Shown: positions 11,001 through 20,568, counted from the stretch's first letter. The stretch: DNA of 64,000 nucleotides from Halomonas cupida (GCF_900142755.1 NZ_FRCA01000006.1:124001-188000); one strand, 5' to 3'. Made by a program: numbers and translations. The notes: generated from the letters alone by a model not told the origin.

Positions 11001-14000
11001 TCAGCGCAGAGCAGGAATGCCATCATCCAGCGGCACCGGGGCCCCGAACAGATAGCCCTGGAAGCGTAGGCAACCATGCTGCAGCAACCAGGCACGCTGC
11101 TCTTCGGTCTCGACACCTTCAGCGATCACTTCCAGCTCAAGGGTCTGTGCCAGGGCAATGGTGCTGGCCACAATGGCTGAGCTGGTTGAGTTGTCGAGCA
11201 GATCGCGCACAAAGGATTGATCCACCTTGATCTGATCGAGAGGTAGGCGCTTCAGGTACGACAGAGAGGAATATCCCGTACCAAAATCGTCAAGCGAGAA
11301 GGTGACACCCAGGCTCTTGAGCTCTTCCATCATTCGGCGAATATCATCACGGTCATCGACAAACAGGGATTCCGTCACCTCCAGCTTGAGTTGTGACGCA
11401 GGAGCCCCGGTACGCGCCAGGATCTCTCGCACCTGCTCCACGAAAGAGGGCTCCTGAAACTGTCGTGGACTGACGTTGACCGACAACGTCAGCTCGGTCA
11501 ACGCAGGCTGCTGCGCCCAGCTCACCAGCAATCCACAGACCGACTCGATCACCCAGAGACCGATCTCGTGAATCAACTCTCGTCCTTCCGCCAGAGGGAT
11601 GAACTCTACCGGAGAGACCAGGCCACGTTCTGGATGCCTCCAACGCAACAGAGCTTCGGCACCAACAACGTCCCCATGTTCATCGACCTGGCGCTGATAG
11701 ACCAGGAACAACTGACGTTTCTCCAACGCCAGGCTGAGGTCATTTTCCAGTTGCGTTCGCTCGATAAGTCGGGCCTGCAGCTCCGGATCGAAGAAACACA
11801 CCTGGTTACTGCCCAGAGATTTAGCCTGGTAAAGCGCCATCTCGGCCTGACTCTGTAGCGCATCAGTGGACACCTGATCGCGAAACAGCGCGATACCAAT
11901 ACAGGCACTCAACGAAAAGCTGCTCTGATTCTGGACGAGCGGAGTCGCCAGTGCGCTCAGCAACTTCTGGGCCTTACGCTGGGCCACCACTCCCGCTCCC
12001 CGTTCATCACTACCCTGTTCACGGATCAGGGTTACGAACTCATCGCCCCCCAGGCGGGCGAGCATGTCACTATCATCCAGCGCCGATGATATTCGCCGGG
12101 CCGCCGCCAGCAGAATGTCGTCCCCACCATGATGCCCGAGGCTGTCGTTGACCTGCTTGAAGTTATCCAGGTCGAGCAGCAATAGCGCACCGTATTCCCC
12201 GCTCTGCTCACTGCTGATCAAGGCCTGCTCCAGGCGATCAAGCATCAACCGTCGGTTGGCCAGGCCAGTAAGCGGGTCATAGAACGCCAGTTGATGGATC
12301 TCGCGCTCGGCAGCCTTGCTTTCAGTGAGGTCACTGAGTGTCCCGACATAATGTGTCAGGATGCCCCGGTCATCACGAACGGCGCTGATCGTCAGCCACT
12401 GAGGATAGATCTCACCGTTCTTGCGACGATTCCAGATTTCCCCCTGCCATGACCCACGAGTGTCGACCTGCTGCCAGAGACGCTGATAAAAGGCAGCATC
12501 GTGGCGTCCTGCGCTGAGCATTCGAGGATTCTGGCCAAACACTTCGGCTTCGGTGTAGCCCGTGATCTGGGTGAAGGTACGATTGACCTTGAGAATAGCC
12601 CGACTCTCATCCGTGATCATCATTCCCAGGTGAGTCTCGAACGCCGTGGCAGCAATACTCAACTGCACCTGCTGAGCACGGTCCTCGGTAATATCGCGGA
12701 CCACCGCTAGAATCGACCCCATCCTGCCACTGGCATCAAGCACCGGTGTCAGTAACGCAGAAAACCACGCAGGAGCGGACTCGAGCTCCAGCCGATAATC
12801 GACGCGCTGAGGCTCCCCCGATGCCGCCAATCGCTCCACCGCCTCACCGATATACTGACTGACAGGCTCAGGAAGCAGGTCACGATAGTGGCTGCCGATC
12901 ATTTCTTCAGGAGGCACCAGCAAGAGCGACTCGTCACCGGCATGAGCATAGGAGAAGCGTCCATCCACCGTGAGCACAAAGACCATGTCCTGCATCGAGT
13001 TGATCAACGCCTGCAACTGCGCCTCCTCCCTCTGCGCGTCCTGCTCCGCTTTCTGCCGCTCGACAACTTCCCTACGCAAGACCTGCTCGATGCGCCACTG
13101 AGCCAACAGGTGACGCAACAACAGCCATCCAAGCAGAGACAGCAGGAGACTGGTCAACAATAACGGCCACAATCGCTCCACGAGGCCGGTCAACAGCTCG
13201 CTCGTGCTCTGTCCCAGCACGACCCAGAGCGGGAGACCACCCACCCTTCTTGTCACGTACAGACGGCGCTGGTCATCAACGGGAGAGTTGACCGTGAACT
13301 GATGCTCCAGGGCGCCATCACGCAGAAACTCAATGGTACCAGTCGCCTCTATGACATCGCCCAGATGAAAGCTCGACGCTGGACGCCTCGCCAATAGCTG
13401 AGCTCGCTCATCGATAATGGCAACGCTTTCGCCTGCCCCCAACTCCAATTGCTCAACCAGCTTGATGAGCATATGCGGATCAATGCGTGCCATACCAACA
13501 GCCACGACCTGTCCCGTAGGTCCCTTCAGCCAACGGGCAATCAACATCCGATAGTCTGCCGCACTCTCCGACCAGAACAACGGCGTCACCACAAAGTCGT
13601 GCTGGGTTTTCAGCAGACGCTGATAGAGTTGAGACTCGCGTATCGTGAGCGGTTGGCCAACACGTGGATCGGATCGAGCCACAATTCGGCCTGAAAGGTC
13701 GGCGATGATCAGGTCATCAATGTAGGGCAGGGTTCGGTCATGATCACCGAGTCGTTCGCTGAGGGCCGTCTGCTCGGGGAGTTCGCCGGAGGCCAGCATA
13801 TCGGATAGCCCGAACAGCGACTGTCCGCGAGTGGAAAACGTGCTCTCGACCAGATCCACCACCAGCGCGGCCTTGGATTCCAGGCGTTGCTCGGCGACTC
13901 GAAACTCCGCCTGGTATTGAGCCCGGATCACCGAGGCGATACCCAGCAGCAGCAGGAGCAACGACAGCCCGTACAGTAGAACTGCCTTCCAGCGCCGTCT

Positions 14001-14048
14001 CGATACCGAGCCAGCCGAGTTCGGCATGCTGTCATCGCCAGCGGGCAT
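11001..14048 (-). CDS. Membrane sensor protein with PAS, GGDEF and EAL domains
   Basis: A 1015-residue dual-domain c-di-GMP protein. A helix near residues 15-40 and another near 280-305 enclose a periplasmic region of Cache/dCache type. Two PAS domains follow (about residues 340-460 and 465-590, the second with the PAC-like DESRAILKVNRTFTQITGYTEAEVFG), then GGDEF at 667-671 with intact catalytic residues, and an EAL domain with GAEALLRW (Glu798) and EVTES. Both synthesis and hydrolysis motifs are intact, so activity could go either way and is probably set by the sensor. The ATG at 14048 has GAGGA 6 bases upstream. The 820-bp gap upstream contains one copy of the 173-bp hairpin element. Confidence 0.92.
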   Translation of the reverse strand: MPAGDDSMPNSAGSVSRRRWKAVLLYGLSLLLLLLGIASVIRAQYQAEFRVAEQRLESKAALVVDLVESTFSTRGQSLFGLSDMLASGELPEQTALSERLGDHDRTLPYIDDLIIADLSGRIVARSDPRVGQPLTIRESQLYQRLLKTQHDFVVTPLFWSESAADYRMLIARWLKGPTGQVVAVGMARIDPHMLIKLVEQLELGAGESVAIIDERAQLLARRPASSFHLGDVIEATGTIEFLRDGALEHQFTVNSPVDDQRRLYVTRRVGGLPLWVVLGQSTSELLTGLVERLWPLLLTSLLLSLLGWLLLRHLLAQWRIEQVLRREVVERQKAEQDAQREEAQLQALINSMQDMVFVLTVDGRFSYAHAGDESLLLVPPEEMIGSHYRDLLPEPVSQYIGEAVERLAASGEPQRVDYRLELESAPAWFSALLTPVLDASGRMGSILAVVRDITEDRAQQVQLSIAATAFETHLGMMITDESRAILKVNRTFTQITGYTEAEVFGQNPRMLSAGRHDAAFYQRLWQQVDTRGSWQGEIWNRRKNGEIYPQWLTISAVRDDRGILTHYVGTLSDLTESKAAEREIHQLAFYDPLTGLANRRLMLDRLEQALISSEQSGEYGALLLLDLDNFKQVNDSLGHHGGDDILLAAARRISSALDDSDMLARLGGDEFVTLIREQGSDERGAGVVAQRKAQKLLSALATPLVQNQSSFSLSACIGIALFRDQVSTDALQSQAEMALYQAKSLGSNQVCFFDPELQARLIERTQLENDLSLALEKRQLFLVYQRQVDEHGDVVGAEALLRWRHPERGLVSPVEFIPLAEGRELIHEIGLWVIESVCGLLVSWAQQPALTELTLSVNVSPRQFQEPSFVEQVREILARTGAPASQLKLEVTESLFVDDRDDIRRMMEELKSLGVTFSLDDFGTGYSSLSYLKRLPLDQIKVDQSFVRDLLDNSTSSAIVASTIALAQTLELEVIAEGVETEEQRAWLLQHGCLRFQGYLFGAPVPLDDGIPALR

Positions 14049-14551
14049 AGCAGGTCCTCAAGGTGGTGCGGATCACGTAGAAAGGCCGCCATGGCCTTTT
14101 GATCGATCGGTATGGGCATGCACGGCGGCCCAGGCAAGCAAGACCCCTGAGCGAACCGCATGACCCAGCGCACCAGGATGATAATAACAATACTCGATAT
14201 ACTGACCTGTATCGGCCATGGTCGCGACGTTTCGGGTCACTGCATTCTGGGTCGCCACTATCCACCAATTACCACACCATAATATTGTCACCGCTCAAGG
14301 ATGAAGATCAGTGATGACAGCAGGAACCAGCCTTTTCCTACAGACACTTCCGATATCTCACCGAGCAACACACTTCGGCTCGCAGCGAATCGTCTTGAGT
14401 GCGCTCCAGACCGAAAATCACAACGATGACCCCGTGTATATCACCATAGCGCAAACGCTGTGATCCCGAGCAGGACTGCGTGGATCAACCGCCCCGATGG
14501 CATGGAGTGAGCTGGCGATGGCGTGTCACACGATATTTCACCGTCATGCAC
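14049..14551. other. Intergenic stretch without a recognisable gene
   Basis: About 500 bases between the PAS-GGDEF-EAL gene and the hairpin element. The only frames are short, lack family character and are not preceded by ribosome sites. It should contain the promoter of the minus-strand EAL gene, but I could not pick one with confidence. Confidence 0.5.
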
Positions 14552-14724
14552 TATCAACATGGCAATCAAATAGCTCATCCTGATCGATTTGATTGTCGTC
14601 CGCACCACACTGGCGCAGATGCGCGGATCTGCTGGTGTGGCGCGGTCTCGCGTCGGCCTGATGGCCGACGGCGGCACGCCCCTGTGCCGCCATTAACCCA
14701 ACAAGAAAGCATGCCGGGTTAATA
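14552..14724 (-). mobile_element. 173-bp multi-hairpin repeat element, copy 1 (inverted)
   Basis: First of three copies (others at 35812 and 59527), here in reverse orientation. It begins TATCAACATGGCAATC and ends GCATGCCGGGTTAATA on the plus strand; the outer TA on each side fits a TA target duplication. Copies agree at roughly nineteen positions in twenty by eye. The inner sequence folds into five consecutive stems, described under the third copy. It carries no plausible protein of its own and resembles a miniature inverted-repeat element. Confidence 0.85.
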
Positions 14725-14868
14725 AAAGCAGACCGACAAGCAGCCCCCAGGTCACACTTTCGTCGATAACGGCACCAGATCTCGACCCCAGAACGGAAAT
14801 AAGGCTGTTCGCTCCCCGCTGGGTTTCGTAGAATCCTGTCTCGTGTTTCTACGCTACAGGACAATGCA
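14725..14868. promoter_or_regulatory. Leader region of the YeeN-type gene
   Basis: 144 bases between the repeat element and the start of the next gene. It contains an inverted repeat CGTAGA / TCTACG (about 14828-14855) directly before the ribosome site AGGA, which could form a leader hairpin. No promoter boxes are clear enough to name. Confidence 0.35.
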
Positions 14869-15588
14869 ATGGGTAGGGCCTTCCAGAACCGCAAGGAATC
14901 CATGGCCAAGACGGCCGCCGCCAAGACCAAGGTGTACAGCAAGTACGGGCGCGAGATCTATGTCTGCGCCAAGTCAGGTGGCTCCGACCCCAACGGCAAT
15001 CTTTCCCTGCGCGGTCTGCTGGATCGTGCCAAGAAGGACCAGGTGCCATCTCATGTCATCGACAAGGCGCTGGAGAAGGCTGCCGGTGTCGGCGGCGAGG
15101 ACTATTCGGCAGCGCGCTACGAGGGATTCGGCCCCGGCAACGCCATGGTGATCGTCGAGTGCCTGACCGACAACCCGAACCGCACCTTCGGCGACGTACG
15201 CGCCTGCTTCACCAAGACCAAGAGCAAGATCGGTACGCCCGGCAGTGTCAGCCATATGTTTGATCACCTGGCGATCTTTGCCTTCGCGGGTGACGATGAA
15301 GAGGCGACGCTGGAAGCACTGATGGAGGCGGAGGTCGATGTCACTGACATCGAGAGTGAAGGTGGGCAGATTACCGTCTTTTCCCCCCCGACCGACTTTG
15401 CCCGGACTCGCCAGGCACTGCATGATGCCTTTGGCGATATCGATTTCGAGGTCGAGGAAATCCAGTTCCTCCCCCAGGCAACAACACCGATCGAAGGTGA
15501 TGACGTTGCGCTGTTCGAGAAGCTACTGGACATGCTCAACGACCTGGATGACGTGCAGAATGTCTACCACAGCGCAGAGCTTCCCTGA
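14869..15588 (+). CDS. YebC/PmpR-family protein of the YeeN subgroup
   Basis: A 239-residue cytoplasmic protein of the YebC family. Visible family blocks are [27 protein letters not shown] at the start (split here only for length: [10 protein letters not shown], then [12 protein letters not shown]), [31 protein letters not shown] and GSVSHMFDH. The spacing and the PDPN-type stretch SDPNGNLSL place it with E. coli YeeN rather than YebC. Members are DNA-binding regulators, and some act in translation by relieving ribosome stalling at proline-rich sequences; which role applies here is unknown. Start ATG 14869 follows AGGA at 7 bases. It is a single gene downstream of one copy of the hairpin element. 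Confidence 0.88.
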   Translation: MGRAFQNRKESMAKTAAAKTKVYSKYGREIYVCAKSGGSDPNGNLSLRGLLDRAKKDQVPSHVIDKALEKAAGVGGEDYSAARYEGFGPGNAMVIVECLTDNPNRTFGDVRACFTKTKSKIGTPGSVSHMFDHLAIFAFAGDDEEATLEALMEAEVDVTDIESEGGQITVFSPPTDFARTRQALHDAFGDIDFEVEEIQFLPQATTPIEGDDVALFEKLLDMLNDLDDVQNVYHSAELP

Positions 15589-15907
15589 TCACGACACTGC
15601 CCGGCCCCACGACAGGCGCCGGGCACACGTCAGTTCGCTCTTCCCGCCCTTCAACCATGCGTTACCTGGCTCTTCTCACCCACCCGGGCCTCCTGACGCC
15701 GGGTATGTGACGCACAGTTTGCGTGGTATCTCGCGCCCTCCAGGTTGATCGTCATCTGCTAGATTAATGACTGAAACTATCTTCTAATATTACCTCATGC
15801 GCATGGCTGCACTCTGTACCATCATCGCGCGAAGCCTGCACCGCCCGAGGAGTCCTGTTCCCTGAACGACGGAAACCGGAGCCAGTCCACAACCAGAGCG
15901 ACCATGC

Positions 15908-17050
15908 ATGCGTGAGACTTTATTTGCCGCCCACATTTCCCGAGACAAGCCACAACGGGTTCGCAGTCAGGACTACCTCAAGTTCTTCCTGATCCACTGG
16001 TCAAGCATTCTCGGAGCCATTACTCACCTCAGCTTCATCGCTCTGTTCCTGGCCTATGATCACCCCTGGCTTGCCGCTCTCAACGTTATCAGTGTGCTTA
16101 TGTGGCTGGGTGCACTGGTTGCCAACTATCGAGGAAATCACAACCAGGCCGTCTATCTGATCGCCAGTGAAGCCGGTGTTCACGCAGCCATCATGGCCAT
16201 GACACTGGGCACCGGCGCCGGCTTCCACTACTACCTGTTGCCGCTGTCCTGCCTGGTCACCCTGAGTCCCAACATGCCCAGGTGGCGGTCGGTACTGATT
16301 GGTCTGCTCGGCATGTGCGAGTTCATGGTGCTCGAGCGCCTGCCTGTCGATGCAGTACCGCTGGCCACAGCCTCCAATCTGCCACCACTGGCCGCCACCG
16401 TGAACCTTGCCGTGGCGCTGACGGTGATGGTGCTGTTTGCAATGCTGGTACGTAGCGTCTATGAGATGCAGTCGCGCAGCCTGACTTCCATGGCCACCCG
16501 CGATGCATTGACAGGGCTGTTCAACCGCCGCTTTGCCAGCGACTATCTGCGTCAGACTTCCATGCAGCAGCAACGCAACAAGTCACCGTGCAGCGTTGCC
16601 CTGCTGGATATTGATCACTTCAAACACATCAATGATCGTTATGGGCACAAGGTAGGAGATGCTTGCCTGGTACAAGTCGCCAGCAAGCTGTCGAAACACT
16701 TTCGCAGTTCGGATGTACTCTGTCGCTGGGGAGGTGAAGAGTTTCTGCTGATCTTCCCCGATGCCAGCGTCGACGAAATCCTGCCGGTCATCGAAAGCTT
16801 CCGCCAGTATCTGCATAATCACCCGATACAACACTACGGGGCACTGATTCCGCTGACCATGAGCATCGGCGTCACCAACCTGCCCCCCGGGGTACCCTTT
16901 GATGTAGTCATCAACCGCGCGGACCGTCTGCTTTACCGTGCCAAGGCTACAGGTCGTAACCGCATCATCAGCCAGCATGTTGATGCCCGGCAGGAAATCG
17001 TCGAGACCAACCCGGATCAGTCTCTGGCCGCGGGCGACCAGGTTCACTGA
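15908..17050 (+). CDS. Membrane diguanylate cyclase with intact I-site
   Basis: A 380-residue protein: residues 40-195 form about six transmembrane helices, then a short linker and a GGDEF domain. The catalytic signature is GGEEF (275-279), with the metal-binding LLDIDHFKHINDRYGH upstream. RSSD at 266-269 is the RxxD inhibitory site at the correct distance, so product feedback is expected, unlike the cyclase at 5.8 kb. The membrane part carries no obvious ligand-binding domain and may sense membrane or small-molecule signals directly. The start at ATG 15908 has only a weak ribosome site. It converges on the NlpE-META lipoprotein gene with 41 bases between stops. Confidence 0.88.
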   Translation: MRETLFAAHISRDKPQRVRSQDYLKFFLIHWSSILGAITHLSFIALFLAYDHPWLAALNVISVLMWLGALVANYRGNHNQAVYLIASEAGVHAAIMAMTLGTGAGFHYYLLPLSCLVTLSPNMPRWRSVLIGLLGMCEFMVLERLPVDAVPLATASNLPPLAATVNLAVALTVMVLFAMLVRSVYEMQSRSLTSMATRDALTGLFNRRFASDYLRQTSMQQQRNKSPCSVALLDIDHFKHINDRYGHKVGDACLVQVASKLSKHFRSSDVLCRWGGEEFLLIFPDASVDEILPVIESFRQYLHNHPIQHYGALIPLTMSIGVTNLPPGVPFDVVINRADRLLYRAKATGRNRIISQHVDARQEIVETNPDQSLAAGDQVH

Positions 17051-17091
17051 AACACTCTCCAGACGACCAGACCGGTTTATGGGTGAGTCGG

Positions 17092-17853
17092 CTAGAAGTG
17101 GACAACCTCAAGGCTTGCCACCACATCCCCGGCTTCATTGCGCAATTCGAGATGATTGGCCAGTATCCGCCAGCTTGAGGTGGAGTACAGCGCCTTCTCG
17201 AACGCCTGGGCCATGTCCGCCACTTCAGGGTGACAGGCACGGCGAGTCGAGGCCAGCTCACCAAAATCGATGCGTGCCCCTTCCCCGAGGCTGTATGTTC
17301 CCATCAATCGATTGCAACCATTGCTGCCCGCTACACGCAGTTCACTGGAGTGCAGTACCAGGTGAGGTTCCCGAGTGAAGGCTTCACTGACTTCCACCGC
17401 CCGACCACCAACCTCCAGCAGGCGCCAGTAACGATCTTCCAGTGGTTCGCCGAGATACTGTGGAAGCCGCACCAGACGTATCGCGTCCTCACTGCCATCA
17501 GTGGCGGGCATCAACAGATCGCCATTCTCGGCGACCTGCCAGTCACTGACCAATTGGCCAGCAGCATCGTGCAATGACAGGCGGCGAGCATCGTTCAACA
17601 GCCAACTACCCCGGATGGAATCACGGCGAGTTTCGCCCGGGCCAAGATAGACCCGTTCCAGCACCAGCGCGCCATCCGCGAACAAGGCAAGCTCTTCGCG
17701 GATGGCATTGCAATCGGCACAGGGAGTGTTGCCACGATAGCTGGCCGGCAATTCGCCGAGCATGTTCTCATCACCAGCATCCGACGCAGGTGAGCAACCT
17801 GCCAGCCACAACAGAGGCGCTACCAGAGCGACCAGTCGAATCATCCCTTTCAT
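17092..17853 (-). CDS. Lipoprotein with NlpE-like and META (HslJ-like) domains
   Basis: A 253-residue exported lipoprotein. The N-terminus MKGMIRLVALVAPLLWLAGC has a lipobox (LAGC, lipidated Cys20), so it should be an outer-membrane lipoprotein. Residues 35-125 match the NlpE N-terminal domain with the CADC motif (CxxC) seen in copper-stress lipoprotein NlpE. Residues about 140-250 form a META/HslJ domain (SNGCNRLMGTYSL, STRRACHPEVADMAQAFEKAL). NlpE signals envelope stress and surface contact through Cpx in enterics; HslJ is tied to heat and novobiocin tolerance. The fused arrangement occurs in other gammaproteobacteria. The role here is inferred to be envelope homeostasis. Confidence 0.85.
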   Translation of the reverse strand: MKGMIRLVALVAPLLWLAGCSPASDAGDENMLGELPASYRGNTPCADCNAIREELALFADGALVLERVYLGPGETRRDSIRGSWLLNDARRLSLHDAAGQLVSDWQVAENGDLLMPATDGSEDAIRLVRLPQYLGEPLEDRYWRLLEVGGRAVEVSEAFTREPHLVLHSSELRVAGSNGCNRLMGTYSLGEGARIDFGELASTRRACHPEVADMAQAFEKALYSTSSWRILANHLELRNEAGDVVASLEVVHF

Positions 17854-17900
17854 TTCAGTCCTCTTGATTCACTGGCCCGGCCTACTGGTCACCTTGCCAG

Positions 17901-18344
17901 CTACTCCACAGTGATCGTGATGACATCCGATGCCAGCGGCGGGTCGAAGCTGACATGACGGTAATCGTTGAACAGCAGCTGGAGCTGGTGTTCGCCCGGT
18001 TCCAGTTCGATGCTGGTTTCGGTCTGCCCACCACCGAAGTGGACCATATTATCGGTTGCCGGCAATGCCTCGGACAAATCGACTTCATCCAGGGGAGTAT
18101 CGATGAGCAGGTGATGATGTCCGGTGGCTTCTGCCTCGACTCCGGCGGGTGCGACACCCATGCCCTCGAGCCCCATGCGTATCGTCACGGGGCTCGACAC
18201 GACAGCGCCGTCCTGCGGTGAAATCATGTACACACTGGCACCCTCCGGTGCCGTCAGACGTTCGAGTTCCGCTGCCTGCGTCAGGGCAGGCAAGACCAGA
18301 GCGGTCCCCAGTACCACTGGAAGAATCCTTGTCGTGAATCGCAT
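17901..18344 (-). CDS. DUF4399-domain periplasmic protein
   Basis: A 147-residue protein with a cleavable signal peptide ending near TQAAE (about residue 25), so it is periplasmic. The body has the DUF4399 features: SPQDGAVVSSPVTIRMGLEGMGVAPAG, the histidine cluster GHHHLLIDT, and a repetitive beta pattern ending GEHQLQLLFNDYRHVSFDPPLASD. The GHHHLLID motif could bind a metal, but no function is established for the family. The start has a very strong ribosome site (TAAGGAGGTATC, 18346-18357). It sits 47 bases upstream of the NlpE-META gene on the same strand and may be co-transcribed with it. Confidence 0.85.
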   Translation of the reverse strand: MRFTTRILPVVLGTALVLPALTQAAELERLTAPEGASVYMISPQDGAVVSSPVTIRMGLEGMGVAPAGVEAEATGHHHLLIDTPLDEVDLSEALPATDNMVHFGGGQTETSIELEPGEHQLQLLFNDYRHVSFDPPLASDVITITVE

Positions 18345-18729
18345 GATGATACCTCCTTATCGCTCATGGATGTTGCCGCCCCGCCAGGAGCACAGCAACA
18401 CATTGAACCTGGAGTGTAGCAACATCATGCGCCGTCCATCAGCAAAGTCTTCTGGACTCCCTTTCCAGTAACGTAGCCCCCGTGCTACGAAGGCCCAAGC
18501 CCACTCACTCGAGCGGTATTCCTCGGCCGCCCTGGCGCATATCCGCTCAACTGCATATTGCGCGATGGCCTGCCTATACTTTACATGCTGATGTTGATTC
18601 CCTGCCGATACCTCTGGATAGATATCAGCGCCCCCACCTTCGAGGGCTGGCTACGACACGAGACATGCATAAGCTGAAGTCAGAGCAACACGAGGACACA
18701 CATCACCGGAGACTCTGGAGGGCACTCCC
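18345..18729. other. Divergent intergenic region
   Basis: 385 bases between the DUF4399 gene (minus) and the small gene at 18730 (plus). A TATACT box at about 18575 could be a plus-strand -10 element, but the -35 sequence is poor. No coding sequence with family character was seen. Confidence 0.4.
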
Positions 18730-19035
18730 ATGAAGGTGTATCGACCCCAGTGGCGCTGTACGCTCAGCATCAGCGCCAGAGCGCTGGCCTCAGCACGATG
18801 GTCAGAACGCCTGGCGTGGTGGCTACGCAGCCTGGCGGATCGTCTGGATGGCAGTACCTGTACTCTGGCAGTCGCACTCAACGTCCGTCCTGCCCTCAGC
18901 TCGGACGACATTGATACCTGCCTGGCAAAGGGGTTCGCCCTGTCTCAGGGACTGATGACCTCTCTCGCCCAGCAGGCTGCCTGTGAGAGCGTTCTTCGTG
19001 AAGCCAGATCCGAACTGTTCGACAGCAAGTCCTGA
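18730..19035 (+). CDS. Small conserved-looking protein of unknown function
   Basis: A 101-residue frame with a good start: ATG 18730 preceded by GGAG within CTGGAGGGCACTCCC. The protein is rich in Ala, Leu and Ser, starts KVYRPQWRCTLSISARALASARW and has a helical C-terminal half (DDIDTCLAKGFALSQGLMTSLAQQAACESVLREARSEL, quoted in part as AKGFALSQGLMTSL). There is no signal peptide or membrane helix strong enough to call. I do not recognise a family. Codon use resembles the neighbours, so I think it is a real gene. It precedes the glycolipid-binding-like gene by 84 bases. Confidence 0.55.
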   Translation: MKVYRPQWRCTLSISARALASARWSERLAWWLRSLADRLDGSTCTLAVALNVRPALSSDDIDTCLAKGFALSQGLMTSLAQQAACESVLREARSELFDSKS

Positions 19036-19119
19036 GCCTCATTACGCGTGGTCTGCCCAAAGTCGTCCCTGGTGCCATGCCGTAAAGCCGGTCATGCGCC
19101 TATCACCGCAGGATCGACC

Positions 19120-19650
19120 ATGATCTATCAATGGCGTCGTCTGGATGAGCCCGGTCTGGAAACACTCAGGCTGGAACACAGCTCCCACGGATACCGTGCA
19201 GTCTCGATCGTTGCGACCTTTGGTGCCGTGCCATTCACGCTCTGTTACCAGTGGCAGCTTGATCGCCGATGGCGCACTCAGCGGCTGATGCTCCAACTAC
19301 TGAAACCGCATGCCGAAGATATGCAGATCGAGCGCCATGGCAGTGACTGGTGGATCAACGGACACCAACGCAAGGACCTGTCGCACTGCGAGGAAATTGA
19401 CCTTTCGGTGACGCCATTCTGCAACTCGGTAGCCATCCAGCAACTACGCGAAAGTGCCACACTGACAGCGCTGTTCATTGATGCCCCGACAATGGAAATC
19501 CTGCCGTCCCGTCAACGTTATCAACGCCATGACGACGATAACTGGCACTACATCGATGAAGGTGTCGCCTGCGGCTTCGAGGCCAGTCTCAAGCTCGACC
19601 ATCATGGCCTTGTCACCCACTACGAAGGACTATTCGAGGTCATCCAATGA
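19120..19650 (+). CDS. Putative glycolipid-binding domain protein
   Basis: A 176-residue cytoplasmic protein that matches the putative glycolipid-binding family (PF06475) in overall pattern: a beta-rich start IYQWRRLDEPGLETLRLE, YRAVSIVATFGAVPFTLCYQWQLDRRWRTQRL, WWINGHQRKDLSHCEEIDLSVTPFCNS, and a C-terminal YIDEGVACGFEASLKLDHHGLVTHYEGLF. The actual ligand is not known. ATG 19120 has AGGA 6 bases upstream; the open frame begins earlier at 19048 but those residues do not fit the family. Its stop overlaps a following short frame by ATGA (19647-19650). Confidence 0.8.
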   Translation: MIYQWRRLDEPGLETLRLEHSSHGYRAVSIVATFGAVPFTLCYQWQLDRRWRTQRLMLQLLKPHAEDMQIERHGSDWWINGHQRKDLSHCEEIDLSVTPFCNSVAIQQLRESATLTALFIDAPTMEILPSRQRYQRHDDDNWHYIDEGVACGFEASLKLDHHGLVTHYEGLFEVIQ

Positions 19651-19938
19651 AAGGGTTACAGGAACTGCTGCAACTTCTGGATACTCGCTTGTTGACCGGG
19701 CAACCACCAGCCAACGATGCACGGACACTCAGACCCGCACCTCATCCCCCGCGGCAGGGAGTATGCTGCCCACCCTGTGTGCGCCACCACCAGCGGCGAC
19801 GTCATCCGGCACCGCGTTATCCAGCGCCCAGACAGTGCGAATGAGAGCGTCCGGAAAGAGAAGTCCGGAACGGGTATCGGACAGAACAGGAGCCCGCCCG
19901 AATGCTCGAGCAGGCCGGGACATTACATCTGCGCCTGA
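19647..19938 (+). pseudogene. Possible frameshifted or decayed gene after the glycolipid-binding gene
   Basis: An ATG overlapping the preceding stop (ATGA at 19647) opens a frame that begins plausibly as MKGLQELLQLLDTRLLTGQP and then becomes proline/arginine-rich as if out of frame. A second frame from 19717 reads more protein-like (SDPHLIPRGREYAAHPVC and onward to 19938). Together they suggest a coupled gene broken by a frameshift near 19710-19720, but the family is unknown and the case is weak. The alternative is plain intergenic DNA. Confidence 0.25.
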
Positions 19939-20390
19939 AGATAATTGGACAGACCCAGCATCCTGATCAGGCGAAGCTGCTGCTCCAGCCAGTATGCGTG
20001 GTCTTCCTCGGTATCCGTCAGCAAGGGCATCAGCACATTACGTGTCTGGTAGTCCTGTTCCTGTTCGCACAGGGCAATCGCATCCTTCAGCGCATCACGC
20101 ACTTCGTACTCAAGCTGCAGGTCGAAGCCCAGCATCTCTTCCACATCCTGACCAACACGCACTTCTGTACGAGTACGGATGTCAGGCTTGCCTTCCAGAA
20201 ACAGGATACGCTCGATCAGGACCTTGGCATGTCCCTTCTCATCATCGAACTCGTGGGCGATACGCTCGTGCAACTTGCTCAGCCCCCAGTCAGCGTACAT
20301 CTCGGAATGAATGAAGTACTGATCCATGGCGGCAAGCTCCGCTGCCAATAGACCGTTGAGGGCATCGATGATGTGCTGTTTGCCTTGCAT
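19923..20390 (-). CDS. bfr: Bacterioferritin-family iron-storage protein, heme-ligand lacking (FtnA/BfrA type)
   Basis: A 155-residue four-helix-bundle ferritin that oxidises and stores iron in a 24-subunit cytoplasmic shell. Ferroxidase ligands are visible: Glu18, Glu51 and His54, with TDTEEDHAYWLE supplying the second Glu and His later on. At position 52, where heme-binding bacterioferritins have Met, this protein has Lys (DDEKGH). It therefore looks like the heme-free FtnA/BfrA-type subunit of pseudomonads, which co-assembles with a heme-binding partner not present in this window. ATG 20390 is the family start; the frame extends upstream to 20450 without similarity. The upstream region is AT-rich, as expected of a strong or Fur-linked promoter, but I could not place a Fur box. 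Confidence 0.9.
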   Translation of the reverse strand: MQGKQHIIDALNGLLAAELAAMDQYFIHSEMYADWGLSKLHERIAHEFDDEKGHAKVLIERILFLEGKPDIRTRTEVRVGQDVEEMLGFDLQLEYEVRDALKDAIALCEQEQDYQTRNVLMPLLTDTEEDHAYWLEQQLRLIRMLGLSNYLQAQM

Positions 20391-20568
20391 ATGAATGCGT
20401 CCATGAGTCGTGGATAGAAAGACGGAAAGACATCCTATAACCGAACTCATGGAATATCAATTTTTTCAATAAATTCAGCTATTTGAGATAAATCCTGCGT
20501 ACGATTCGCATTAGTTTTTCGTTCCGGTCGGAGCGCTGGACACCTGATCTCCCCCACAGACCCACGGA

